From VXNE01 sp965200505 (GTDB taxonomy: Bacteria; Pseudomonadota; Gammaproteobacteria; Pseudomonadales; Azotimanducaceae), in NCBI GenBank assembly GCA_965200505.1, contig OZ241343.1, forward strand, positions 496,001 through 560,000: DNA of 64,000 bases, written 5' to 3'. The stretch's first letter is position 1; every line of letters starts with the position of its first letter. Below the pieces are notes generated by a model. The model made no database searches. It saw only the letters and a program-made list of their open reading frames with translations, and was not told where the DNA came from. Positions 1-8,189 of the stretch are shown here, one piece after another. The position numbers were made by a program, and so were the translations under genes.

Positions 1-901
1 CCTTGATGCCGTGCGCCAAGTCCCCCGCGTCCTCATTGCGGGTGAGCCAACCCGTGACGCCATGTTCCACGAGTTCCGCCGGCCCATCGGTGGCCGCGGC
101 CACCAGCGGGCAGCCATGCGCCCAAGCCTCCAGCACGATGTTGCCATGCGGTTCGTGGCGCGACGGGCACACGAACAGGTCGGCGGCGCGAAGATGCGGG
201 TTGACGGACGCCTGCCAGCCCAAGAAGCGCACCCGATGGTCGAGCCCCAGCTCGGCGCAGAGCGAGCGCAGCGCCTGCCGCAGCGGGCCATCGCCGGCGA
301 GCCAAAGGTGGGCATCGGGCACGTCCTTGAAGGCGCGCAACAACACGTCGAAGCCCTTGTTCGGATGCAGCCGCCCACACGCGAAGACGAGCGGCACGTC
401 CGGCGGCGTTCCCAAGGCGTGGCGGTCCGCCGGCTCTGCCGGTGATTCGTCGATGAAGTTGCCGATCTGGTGGATGCGCGAGCGCGGCACACCCCCCGCC
501 TCGATGTGCCGAGCGAGCCCTTGGGTGATGGCGATGAAATGGTCGCAGTGGCGGAAGTTCTTGAGCGGATAGAACCCGCCCAGCCGCGCCGCGATGGGGC
601 AGACGCCCGGGCGGGTAAGCTGGCTGGCACGGCTCATCCAAGTGACGGCGAGATCGGCCCCTTCGCTTGCGAGCACCCGCGCCACGCCGCGCCGTGTGCG
701 CCAATCCAAGTGTCGATTGCCGAAGCGGAAGCGGTGCGTGGCCACGCCGGCGGCTTCCAACGCCTCGGCGCGCATGCCTTCCGGCCGCACGATGGCCACC
801 TGCGGCACACGCTCGTTCAGCGCCGGCACCAGCCGGTCGAAGAACAGCTCCGCGCCACCCTGCGCCCGCCCAGCCAGCACTTGAGCGACCTTGACAGCCA
901 T
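1..901 (-). CDS. Glycosyltransferase family 4 protein (C-terminus outside window)
   Basis: GT-B fold glycosyltransferase, probably transferring a sugar during LPS core or other surface-glycan synthesis in the cytoplasm. I translated it from the reverse strand; it runs off the left edge, so about 300 residues are visible and the C-terminus is missing. Near the N-terminus is GGAELFFDRLVPAL. In the C-terminal half are GRLHPNKGFDVLL and the nucleotide-sugar signature EPHGNIVLEAWAHGCP, followed by DGPAELVEHGVTGWL, typical of GT4 enzymes. The ATG at 901 is chosen because an in-frame stop lies four codons upstream. It is divergent from the GT4 gene at 949, with only about 47 bp between the starts, so the two probably share a promoter region. 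The acceptor sugar cannot be told from sequence. Confidence 0.9.
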   Translation of the reverse strand, partial: MAVKVAQVLAGRAQGGAELFFDRLVPALNERVPQVAIVRPEGMRAEALEAAGVATHRFRFGNRHLDWRTRRGVARVLASEGADLAVTWMSRASQLTRPGVCPIAARLGGFYPLKNFRHCDHFIAITQGLARHIEAGGVPRSRIHQIGNFIDESPAEPADRHALGTPPDVPLVFACGRLHPNKGFDVLLRAFKDVPDAHLWLAGDGPLRQALRSLCAELGLDHRVRFLGWQASVNPHLRAADLFVCPSRHEPHGNIVLEAWAHGCPLVAAATDGPAELVEHGVTGWLTRNEDAGDLAHGIK

Positions 902-948
902 GCGCCCCGCCTACAGTCTCGGCGGCCATTATCCCACCGGCGCCACCC

Positions 949-2064
949 ATGCACGTGCTGCAAATCCTGCCCGCACTCGATGACGGGGGCGTGGAGCGAG
1001 GCACCGTGGAGATTGCCCAAGCCCTCCGCGCGGCTGGGCATCGGGCGAGCGTCATCTCGTCCGGGGGGCGGCTGGTCGCGGCGGTGGAGGCAGCCGGCGT
1101 GTACCACCTGCAGCTGCCGGTTCATGCCAAGCGCGTCTCGACGCTAAGGCAGATCGCCCCGTTGCGCGACGCGCTGGCGCACTTGCGGCCGGAAATCGTT
1201 CACGCCCGCTCCCGGCTGCCGGCGTGGCTCGCGTGGCTCGCCATGCGGCGCTTGCCCAAGGCGTCGCGGCCGCGATTCGTCACCACCGTGCATGGCCTCT
1301 ACAGCGTGAACGCCTACAGCGCCATCATGACGCGGGGCGAGCGCGTCATCGCCATCTCAGCCGCGGTGCGCGATTACATCTTGGCCCACTACCCGCGCTG
1401 CGCCCCAGATGTGGTGCGCCTCGTCCACCGCGGCGTGGACGCAGCCGAGTTTCCACCCGGCTTCAGGCCCAGCGCGGCATGGCTGGATGGCTTTCGCGCG
1501 GAGTTTCCGCAGCTAGACGGCAAGCGGCTTTTGGTGTTGCCCGGGCGCTTGACGCGCTGGAAGGGCAGCCTCACCTTCCTGCGCCTCGTGGCCGAACTGT
1601 GTCGAACGCGGCCCGATGTCCACGGTGTGCTGGTGGGCGGGCCAGACACGCCCCGCAGCCGTTTCCCAAACGAACTCCACGAGTTGCGCCAGCGGCTCGG
1701 CCTCACCGATCGAGTGACCTTCGCCGGCCCCCGGCCGGACATTCGCGAGTGGTTGGCCATGGCAGCGCTCACGTTCAACCTGCCAACGCGCCCAGAGCCC
1801 TTTGGCCGCACGGTGATCGAGGCGCTGAGCCTTGGGGTGCCCGTGGTCGCGTTCGACGGTGGCGGCCCCAGCGAGACGCTGGCGGCGTGCTTTCCCGCGG
1901 GTTTGGTGCCGGCCGGCGACTTCAATGCCCTCGTGACGCGGGTGGTCGAGCTGCTCGACGAAGCACCGCCGGCGGTGCTGCCCTGCCCCTTCAGCCTCGC
2001 CCGAATGCAACGCGAAACGCTGGCCGTTTACGAGGAATTGCTGACTTCTCCCGCGGCGCCTTGA
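949..2064 (+). CDS. Glycosyltransferase family 4 protein
   Basis: 371-residue GT4-type glycosyltransferase, expected to act at the cytoplasmic face on a lipid-linked or core glycan. The N-terminus MHVLQILPALDDGGVERG is the classic GT-B start with the Gly-Gly acceptor loop. The C-terminal donor domain has LPGRLTRWKGSLTFL and then RPEPFGRTVIEALSLGVPVV, which holds the E-x7-E motif, followed by FDGGGPSET. The length is complete for the family. It is divergent from the GT4 gene at the left edge and convergent with the ELM1-family gene 19 bp downstream, so the region looks like a small LPS or surface-polysaccharide block. Donor and acceptor are unknown. Confidence 0.92.
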   Translation: MHVLQILPALDDGGVERGTVEIAQALRAAGHRASVISSGGRLVAAVEAAGVYHLQLPVHAKRVSTLRQIAPLRDALAHLRPEIVHARSRLPAWLAWLAMRRLPKASRPRFVTTVHGLYSVNAYSAIMTRGERVIAISAAVRDYILAHYPRCAPDVVRLVHRGVDAAEFPPGFRPSAAWLDGFRAEFPQLDGKRLLVLPGRLTRWKGSLTFLRLVAELCRTRPDVHGVLVGGPDTPRSRFPNELHELRQRLGLTDRVTFAGPRPDIREWLAMAALTFNLPTRPEPFGRTVIEALSLGVPVVAFDGGGPSETLAACFPAGLVPAGDFNALVTRVVELLDEAPPAVLPCPFSLARMQRETLAVYEELLTSPAAP

Positions 2065-2082
2065 CGGCCGCGCCGGCCAGCG

Positions 2083-3036
2083 TCAGGCGGTGCGCCAACG
2101 CCGCGCCGCGCTAGTCGGCGGTTCCAGGAAGCGCTGCGCCACAATGCCGGCACAGCGCCGCGCCTCGCTGAAGAAGTGTGGCGGCGGCAAGCTATCCTGC
2201 AGCCGGTAGCCGTCGCTGGTGAGGAACACATGGCCTTGCGTCTTGAGCAGGCGGATGCCGCGCGAGAGCTTGTCGCTCGGCCGCAGCCGTTTCCGCTTCA
2301 AGACGATGACGCCCACCGCGGCGCCGGCGGACAGCGCCTCATAGAGCATCGACGCGCTGTCTGCCGTCACCCAGACGTAACGCGCCGCGGCGAGTTCGTT
2401 GGCGAGGAAATCCGACGCCGTGTCGCGCCAAGGGTGGTAGGACACATTGGCCAGATTCGGCAGCACGGCGCGGAAATCCTCTGGTGTGCGGCGCGAGTCG
2501 CAGACGCGCCACTCGATCTCCGGCGCCGCGCCGGCGATGCGCGCCACCTGCCCCGCCACGTCCTCCGAGCACCATTGCAGATGCCGGTTGGAACCGCCGA
2601 GCAGGATGAGGCCCACGTTGTCGCGCTTGCTCGCTTCGGACTGCGGGCAGATCACGCCCCGCGTCTCCACCAGATTGCCCTTGCGCAGGTACCGGTCATG
2701 ACGGGGGACGAACACCAAATCGAACACGCGGTGCGGCAAGCTCGGCTTCATCAGCGCGATGACCTTGCCCCCGCACACGAGGCGCGACAGCAACATGGGC
2801 ACATGGGTGCGTGTGCCGGCGCCGATGATGAGGTCTGGAATGGGCACTTCGATGTCTCCATGCAGCGCATGACCGCGCAGCTGACGCCACAGCATGGACA
2901 TGAACCGCACATCGAAGACATGCACCTCCAACGGCACCAGCCGCTTGAGCGCCTGCACCAAACCCAAGGACTGCTTCTCGTGCCCGGCCTTGCCGTCCGT
3001 GAACCGCCAAACGACCACTCGCGTGCGCCCCCGCAC
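2083..3036 (-). CDS. ELM1/DUF1022-family protein
   Basis: About 317 residues, resembling the bacterial 'mitochondrial fission ELM1' family (DUF1022), often found near LPS-core glycosyltransferase genes. Characteristic segments are VVVWRFTDGKAGHEKQSLGL at the start, GAGTRTHVPMLL in the middle, and WVTADSASMLYEALSAGAAV near the end; the last resembles a GT-B nucleotide-sugar site. I place the start at the GTG at 3036 because a GGAGGG box sits seven bases before it. The frame stays open to a TTG at 3081, which would add 15 low-complexity residues. Family assignment is from pattern recognition, and the biochemical role in bacteria is not settled. Confidence 0.8.
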   Translation of the reverse strand: MRGRTRVVVWRFTDGKAGHEKQSLGLVQALKRLVPLEVHVFDVRFMSMLWRQLRGHALHGDIEVPIPDLIIGAGTRTHVPMLLSRLVCGGKVIALMKPSLPHRVFDLVFVPRHDRYLRKGNLVETRGVICPQSEASKRDNVGLILLGGSNRHLQWCSEDVAGQVARIAGAAPEIEWRVCDSRRTPEDFRAVLPNLANVSYHPWRDTASDFLANELAAARYVWVTADSASMLYEALSAGAAVGVIVLKRKRLRPSDKLSRGIRLLKTQGHVFLTSDGYRLQDSLPPPHFFSEARRCAGIVAQRFLEPPTSAARRWRTA

Positions 3037-3159
3037 CCGGTTTCCCTCCGCGGCGCTGCCGCCCGTATAGGTTGCGTGCAATCACGCCCACTATAAGCCG
3101 CGTTGCCCCGCTTGCGGGAACCGTCTAGAGTGCCTTGGAGAGCGCAAGGCCCAGAACCC

Positions 3160-3792
3160 ATGCCGCACAAGCACCGTTCGCCGGCGGCGGCCTATCTCAG
3201 GACGCTCAAGTTGGTACATTCCAAGCGCTCGTTTCCGCACACGAGCGGGCTCACGCGCTCGTTTCGGGAACGCCGCCCCGTGGATGCCGCGGGGCAGCCG
3301 TTGCCGTGGATCAACCATGCGGCCATTCACCTCTTGCGCGAGCGCCTGCGGCCCACGCACACGGTGTTCGAGTACGGTGCCGGCCACTCCACGCTGTTCT
3401 TCGCCGAACGCTGCGCCACGGTCACGACGGTGGAACACGATCGGCGCTGGTTCGACGAGGTGCGGGCCATGGCACCCGCCAACGTGACGCTCCTGCATCG
3501 GCAGGAAGGCCCAACGTACTGGGATGCCATCGCCGAACATCGCAAGCGCTATGACGTCGTGCTCATCGACGGGCTGGCGAGGGAGCGCTGCCTGCCAGCG
3601 GCGGCGAACGCACTCTCGGCCGCGGGTGTGATGTTGTTGGACGACGCTCGGCGACCGGCCTATGCAGAAGCGCTCCGGGACGTCACCGGGCTAGGCTTCC
3701 GCACACTGCCGCTCAAGAGTTTCCGGCCCGGTGGCTTGACCGAATCGGAATGTTGGGTGATCTATCGGGACGGGAATTGCTTGGCGATTTGA
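3160..3792 (+). CDS. Class I SAM-dependent methyltransferase-like protein
   Basis: 210 residues with a Rossmann methyltransferase layout. Motif I is VFEYGAGHSTLFFAE, the acidic end of strand beta-2 is VEHDRRWF, and YDVVLIDG is the motif II/IV strand. The C-terminus, LTESECWVIYRDGNCL, resembles small methyltransferase-like proteins found beside surface-glycan genes. The ATG at 3160 is preferred over an upstream ATG at 3103 because GGAGAGCGCAAGG precedes it and the upstream extension is low complexity. Its neighbours are the ELM1-like gene (divergent) and cysE (convergent). The substrate is unknown; it may be a degenerate, non-methylating Rossmann protein. Confidence 0.75.
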   Translation: MPHKHRSPAAAYLRTLKLVHSKRSFPHTSGLTRSFRERRPVDAAGQPLPWINHAAIHLLRERLRPTHTVFEYGAGHSTLFFAERCATVTTVEHDRRWFDEVRAMAPANVTLLHRQEGPTYWDAIAEHRKRYDVVLIDGLARERCLPAAANALSAAGVMLLDDARRPAYAEALRDVTGLGFRTLPLKSFRPGGLTESECWVIYRDGNCLAI

Positions 3793-3839
3793 TTTCGCGC
3801 TCCTGTGCGGCACCAGGCGCAGCCGCCGGCCGTCGCGCT

Positions 3840-4676
3840 TCACTCGATTTGCTGATCCATGTCCAGCGCCGGGGCCGCTTCGCGTGGCTTGCCCACCACC
3901 ACCGCCGGCACGCCGGCCACCGTCACATGGGGCGGTACATCGGCCAGCACGACGCTGCCGGCGCCCACCTTGGCGCCCTCCCCCACCTCAATGTTGCCGA
4001 TCACCTTGCACCCGGCCGCGAGCAACACACCGCGCCGAATCTTCGGGTGCCGGTCTCCCGTGTCCTTGCCGGTGCCGCCCAGCGTCACCGAGTGCAGGAT
4101 GGACACATCATCTTCGATGACCGCCGTCTCGCCCACCACGATGCCGGTGGCATGGTCCAGCATGATGCCGCGCCCGACACGCGCTGCGGGGTGGAAATCC
4201 ACCCCCAAGCCAACGCTGATCTGGCTCTGGAAGAACCGCGCCAAGGTATGCCGCCCCTGATGCCACAGCCAATGCCCGATGCGGTGCGCCTGCAGCGCGT
4301 GGAAGCCCTTGTAGTGGAGAAACGGCGTGGACAAATCCTCGCAGGCCGGATCCCGCGCATGGCTTGAGAGTATGTCCGCCTCGGCGGCGGCGAGGATGTC
4401 CGGCGCGTCCGCCATGGCTTCCTGGATCACGTCTCGGATGAGCATGGTGGGCAACATCGGGTTGTCCAGCTTGCTGGCGAGACGGAACGAGAGCGCCGCG
4501 CCGAACGAGCCGTGGTTCAGGATCGTGGCATGGAAGTAGCTGCCGAGAATCGGCTCTTCGGCCGCCTTGCGCTCCGCCTCCTCGCGCAACGAGCGCCAAA
4601 CGTTCGTGTCACTCGCGGCGACGAGCCGTTGCCCGGAGCGCTCGGCGGAATCACGCAGATCACGCGCGCGGTTCAT
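3840..4676 (-). CDS. cysE: Serine O-acetyltransferase
   Basis: Acetylates L-serine with acetyl-CoA to give O-acetylserine, the committed step of cysteine synthesis in the cytoplasm. The 278-residue length matches E. coli CysE. The N-terminal helical domain includes HATILNHGSFGAALSFRLA and HALQAHRIGHWLW. The C-terminal left-handed beta-helix of hexapeptide repeats follows, with VDFHPAARVGRGIMLDHATG, VVGETAVIEDDVSILHSVT and LGGTGKDTGDRHPKI. The ATG at 4676 follows an AAGGAGG-like box; the open frame to 4898 is an unsupported extension. The C-terminus is longer than the CysK-binding Ile tail of enteric enzymes but still ends in hydrophobic and acidic residues (DQQIE). Confidence 0.95.
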   Translation of the reverse strand: MNRARDLRDSAERSGQRLVAASDTNVWRSLREEAERKAAEEPILGSYFHATILNHGSFGAALSFRLASKLDNPMLPTMLIRDVIQEAMADAPDILAAAEADILSSHARDPACEDLSTPFLHYKGFHALQAHRIGHWLWHQGRHTLARFFQSQISVGLGVDFHPAARVGRGIMLDHATGIVVGETAVIEDDVSILHSVTLGGTGKDTGDRHPKIRRGVLLAAGCKVIGNIEVGEGAKVGAGSVVLADVPPHVTVAGVPAVVVGKPREAAPALDMDQQIE

Positions 4677-4806
4677 GGGCGGGCCTCCTTGAGGAGCGCC
4701 ATGTAGCCTGAACCGATGCTGGAGGAATTGCAATTGGGGCTGAGCGCGGCCGGGATGCTTGCACACTGGCACCGCCATCACTCGCACGGGTGTTAGGATT
4801 CCCCCG

Positions 4807-5202
4807 ATGGGCAGGATCATCGTCTCGGCAAGCATCGAAAACGGCTTGGATGCGTCGTTCCGCATCCAGAGCGATGCGCTGGTGGACACTGGCGCCACCT
4901 ATCTGACCTTGCCCAGCGCTTGGCGCGAACGGCTGGGCCAGTTGCGGCACTTGGACACGGTGTCGGTGGAAACGGCCACCCAAGCCGTGGTCAGCGGCGA
5001 CATCCGCGGCCCTGTGTTGCTGCGCATGGGCGACTTCCGGCCGGTGCTCACGGAGGCGCTGTTCATCGAAATGGAAGCGGTGGAAGGCCGCTACGAGCCC
5101 CTCATCGGCCAAGTACCCTTGGAACAGGCCCAAGCCGTTGTGGACTTGGCCGGCCACCGCCTCGCCAAGTTCGACCGCGTGTACCTCAAGGCCGCGGCTT
5201 AG
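4807..5202 (+). CDS. Retropepsin-like aspartic protease family protein
   Basis: 131 residues, the size of a single-domain clan AA aspartic protease subunit, which would have to dimerise to form an active site. The catalytic signature SDALVDTGATYLTLP lies around residues 23-37 (D-T-G), and VSGDIRGPVLLRMG and YEPLIGQVPLEQAQ match later strands of the fold. The ATG at 4807 is chosen over 4759, whose extra residues read through low-complexity sequence. No signal peptide is visible. It stands alone, divergent from cysE. Whether it is an active protease is unknown; several bacterial DTGA proteins have no known substrate. Confidence 0.72.
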   Translation: MGRIIVSASIENGLDASFRIQSDALVDTGATYLTLPSAWRERLGQLRHLDTVSVETATQAVVSGDIRGPVLLRMGDFRPVLTEALFIEMEAVEGRYEPLIGQVPLEQAQAVVDLAGHRLAKFDRVYLKAAA

Positions 5203-5264
5203 TCACATCGTGAGGCCCATTCAACACTAGCCGCCAAGTGCTTGGAGGGCGATGGCAAGCCAAG

Positions 5265-6422
5265 TCACTCCGCGGCGAACGCCCCACGATACTTCGGCGC
5301 CGAACATTCGCCGGGCAGGGATTCGATCCAGGAGGACACCACTGCCAACGCCCGTTCGTGCGCCACGGAGCGGCCGATTTCGGGCATCCGGGCAGCGGGA
5401 TCGTTGGTGGCCATGCGGAACACCAGCATGGAGGCGTCTGGTGCGCCGGGGGCGATGCCGTAGCGTTGCCCGCCGGTGCCTTGGCCGGCGGCGATGGGCG
5501 GCTTGCACACACCCAAGCGACGGTGTGACTGATTATGGATGTCGAGCCACAGGCCGGTGTGGTCGGCGCTGCCGGCGGCGTTGTGGCAGTGGCCACAGTT
5601 GGCGTCCAGATAGGAACGGGCCAGCGGCCCCAAGGGTGCGCTCGGGTCATTCCAATCCGGGTTTCTCGACCACTGCGCAGCGTTGGGCGCGTCGCGCAGC
5701 CAGCCGCGCCCAATCCAGCCCGCCAACTGATTGCCGGCGCCGCCACCGTAGCCGCGGTTCAATTGCCGTGTCGTCACGCCAAGAGGCAGCACGGCATCGG
5801 GATCGCCGCCAGCGGCATGGCAGGCGGCGCATTGGTTGCGGCTCGGCACGATGTAGTTCGCTCGCTGGGGGCCGTCCGCTTGGGCCATCGGCATGGGAAT
5901 CACGGCACCCGTCACGTTCAGCCAAGCATCATCGCCGCGCCAAACATAGGCCACGGCATCCCAACCATCCGCTTGGCGGATGAGCAGCCGGGTTTCCAGC
6001 AACTTGACTTGGGCCAGATCCAAACTCGCCAAGCTGCCGTTCCAACCTTCCTGAACTTGGGCGGCACCGTGCGCCATGGGATAGAAGAAGGTCTTGCTGA
6101 TGAGGGTGCCCACCGGCATGGTATAGGCGTCGTCCGGCGCATATTCAGCACTCTCGCCCGGCGGCATCCAAATCGTGCGCAGCTTCAGCGCATAGTCCGC
6201 GAACAGCGGCGTGTTGACGTCATAAGGCAAGACATCATGCCCAAGCGTCAGGGCATTTCCTTCGCGCTGCAGGACGCCCCAGTCCGAGAGCCGTTTGGGG
6301 TATTCGCCGGGCGCGAAGCGGTTGACTTCCACAACGGGGGTGCAGGCGCCCAGAAGGACCAGCCCGCAGAGCGCCACGAAGCCCAGCTTTGGCAAGCGCC
6401 GGGTAGAGCCAGCGAACCCCAT
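5265..6422 (-). CDS. SO2930-type dihaem c-type cytochrome lipoprotein
   Basis: 385-residue exported protein with two haem c attachment sites, CAACH at residues 198-202 and CGHCH at residues 276-280. The N-terminus carries a hydrophobic signal with lipobox LLGAC, predicting lipidation at Cys27, so it probably sits on a membrane facing the periplasm. Segments such as NTPLFADYALKLRTIWMPPG and PSRNQCAACHAAGG match what I remember of the SO2930 family. The ATG at 6422 lies about 50 bp after the stop of the upstream beta-helix lipoprotein, so the two form an operon, and in other gammaproteobacteria the same pair recurs. An electron-transfer role is inferred; the substrate oxidised is unknown. Confidence 0.85.
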   Translation of the reverse strand: MGFAGSTRRLPKLGFVALCGLVLLGACTPVVEVNRFAPGEYPKRLSDWGVLQREGNALTLGHDVLPYDVNTPLFADYALKLRTIWMPPGESAEYAPDDAYTMPVGTLISKTFFYPMAHGAAQVQEGWNGSLASLDLAQVKLLETRLLIRQADGWDAVAYVWRGDDAWLNVTGAVIPMPMAQADGPQRANYIVPSRNQCAACHAAGGDPDAVLPLGVTTRQLNRGYGGGAGNQLAGWIGRGWLRDAPNAAQWSRNPDWNDPSAPLGPLARSYLDANCGHCHNAAGSADHTGLWLDIHNQSHRRLGVCKPPIAAGQGTGGQRYGIAPGAPDASMLVFRMATNDPAARMPEIGRSVAHERALAVVSSWIESLPGECSAPKYRGAFAAE

Positions 6423-6471
6423 CCAGCCGGAACGTCTATGCGGGCGAGCGCCGGCCGGCAACGCCGCTTGC

Positions 6472-7728
6472 CTAGGCTTCCACCAACACCACCGGCGCCA
6501 AGCGCTCGTGTGCGCAGCGGTGCGCCTCCGGGTCGATGGATGGATTGGCGTAGCCGTTGCCGCCATCCACGTTGAGCACTTCCGCCGGCGCGTTGTCCAC
6601 GCAGATGGCGTGTTCGGGGCCGGTGCGCTCGGGGTGGCTCACGCCGTCCCACACGATGTCCGGCAACCGGCCATCCGCGCCGTATCGGGCCAAGCGCACG
6701 GCTGCCAAGCCTTCGTGGTCTGGCTGGTTGCCACCGCCGCTGAAGGCGTTGCCGTGGATGAAGATCGTCTCGGGGTATGGGTCGAAGACTTCCGCGACCT
6801 CCCGATCGGCGGAGTACCCGGCGCTGAAATAGCTGGAAATCAGCACGTTGGCCGTTTGGTTGTCGGCCACCTCGTTGCCAAACACCTCGATGAGGTCATT
6901 GGCGTTGATCAAAATCCCAGAACCCGCCGGCACACCAGCCACGGCCGAACCCGGGGCGCCGAAGTTGGCCGTGTTGTTGCTCACCACTCGGTTGTCAAAG
7001 ACGCGGGTGCTGTGGCCGCGCTGCGGCAAGTCCGGCATGTTGAAGACCAGAATGCCACCGGTATTGTTGACGGCGACGTTGCCATGCACATCCGCATGCA
7101 CGGTGTTTTCGATCTCGATGCCCGCCACGTTGAACTCGGCGCGGTTGTTGCGCACCACCACATTGCGGGACTGGCCGACGTAGATGCCGGCATCCGAGGC
7201 GCCGATGGCAACGGAGTTCTCGATGAGCGTGTTCTCCGTTTGCACCGGATAGATGCCATAAGCGCCGTTGTCCGTGTTTGGCCCGCCGTTCCAAGCAGTG
7301 CGCACACCGCGAACGGTGATGTTGCGTCCACCCTTGATCTTCAAGGCGTCTCCGACGGTATCCTCAATGGCCAAGTTTTCAAGGGTGAAGTCGTTGGCGG
7401 TGACGAGCAGACCTTCCGCCCCGGCGATCTGGCCCTCGAAGCTCAAGATCGAGCGATCGGCCCCGGCACCCCGAACGGTGACGCCATCCGTCGTCAGGGA
7501 CAGCCCCCGGTCGAAGCTGAAGACGCCCTCCGGCACCTCGATGACATCGCCGCTGGCCGCCGTCTCCAGCTTGAGCCGAAGCTCGGCCGCGAAATCCTCC
7601 GCGGCGTTGGCGGCATCCGGCGCGTCGCCATCCCCTGCCGCATCGCCGTCAACCGCTCCTTGGCCGCAGCCGAGCAGCAGCACCACGGCGACCAAGGCGA
7701 CTGAAACGTTGCGGAACTTGCGGGGCAT
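6472..7728 (-). CDS. Parallel beta-helix repeat lipoprotein (cytochrome partner)
   Basis: 418 residues with a lipoprotein signal (LLLGCGQG, Cys21), then a linker rich in Asp and Ala, then a right-handed parallel beta-helix. The repeats are visible as recurrent strands such as ITVRGVRT, TLIENSVAIGASDAGIYV, NVVVRNNRAEFNVAGIEIEN and ADVHGNVAVNNTGGILVFN, the pattern of pectate-lyase-like and CASH-domain proteins. It is expected on the periplasmic or outer surface, perhaps binding or cleaving a polysaccharide, but no catalytic triad can be assigned by eye. It is first in an operon with the dihaem cytochrome downstream. The pairing suggests a shared envelope function that has not been worked out. 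Confidence 0.85.
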   Translation of the reverse strand: MPRKFRNVSVALVAVVLLLGCGQGAVDGDAAGDGDAPDAANAAEDFAAELRLKLETAASGDVIEVPEGVFSFDRGLSLTTDGVTVRGAGADRSILSFEGQIAGAEGLLVTANDFTLENLAIEDTVGDALKIKGGRNITVRGVRTAWNGGPNTDNGAYGIYPVQTENTLIENSVAIGASDAGIYVGQSRNVVVRNNRAEFNVAGIEIENTVHADVHGNVAVNNTGGILVFNMPDLPQRGHSTRVFDNRVVSNNTANFGAPGSAVAGVPAGSGILINANDLIEVFGNEVADNQTANVLISSYFSAGYSADREVAEVFDPYPETIFIHGNAFSGGGNQPDHEGLAAVRLARYGADGRLPDIVWDGVSHPERTGPEHAICVDNAPAEVLNVDGGNGYANPSIDPEAHRCAHERLAPVVLVEA

Positions 7729-7857
7729 GGTGGCGTCTCCAGTGGGCGGCGGGCCAAGGCGGGACTATAGCAGGCCGAAAAGCGTCTCGGCGGTGTGCCG
7801 CAGGGGCAGGCACGGCCATCGTAAGAGGACCGCGCCACTCGGCTGCGCGATTGGCGG

Positions 7858-7900
7858 TCTTTACGGTTTACATAACACGTAACGCCTGCTACCCTCCGTC
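7858..7900 (+). promoter_or_regulatory. Candidate promoter/operator of higB-higA
   Basis: A short AT-richer stretch (ttacggtttacataacacgt) sits just before higB, with an imperfect palindrome around ACATAACACGT. HigA-type antitoxins usually autoregulate through palindromes at this position. No clear consensus -35/-10 pair can be fixed, so this is only a candidate. Confidence 0.3.
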
Positions 7901-7905
7901 TTCAC

Positions 7906-8184
7906 ATGATTCGAGGTTTCAAGGACAAGGACACAAGGCAGTTCTTCGAAGGAGCCCGCGTCGCCCGCTTCCATGCGTTCGCCGACCAAGCAACTCGCCG
8001 CCTAACCGTGCTTGACGGCGCCCATTCGCTGCACGACTTGGCTGGGCTGCGAAGTAACCGCCTCGAAGCGCTTCGGGGAGATCGTCGAGGGCAGCACAGC
8101 ATCAGGATCAACGCCCAGTGGCGCATCTGTTTCCGCTGGAGCGACGACGGGCCTTGGGACGTGGAGATAGTGGACTACCATTGA
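7906..8184 (+). CDS. higB: HigB-like RelE/ParE family toxin
   Basis: 92-residue RelE/ParE-fold mRNA interferase of the HigB type, which would cleave ribosome-bound mRNA when not neutralised by HigA. The sequence shows the family course: MIRGFKDKDTRQFFEG, LDGAHSLHDLAGLRSNRLEAL, then RRGQHSIRINAQWRICFRW, with the basic and aromatic residues of the active-site strands, ending VEIVDYH. The full length is typical. The toxin gene comes first, as usual for hig loci, and ends five bases before the antitoxin start, so the two are translationally coupled. The partner gene is unusual (see next entry). Confidence 0.92.
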   Translation: MIRGFKDKDTRQFFEGARVARFHAFADQATRRLTVLDGAHSLHDLAGLRSNRLEALRGDRRGQHSIRINAQWRICFRWSDDGPWDVEIVDYH

Positions 8185-8189
8185 GAGGG

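Noticed and set aside
33..1055. Minus-strand open frame of 340 codons at the left edge
   Set aside because: It is out of frame with the glycosyltransferase that reads with clear GT4 motifs on the same strand.
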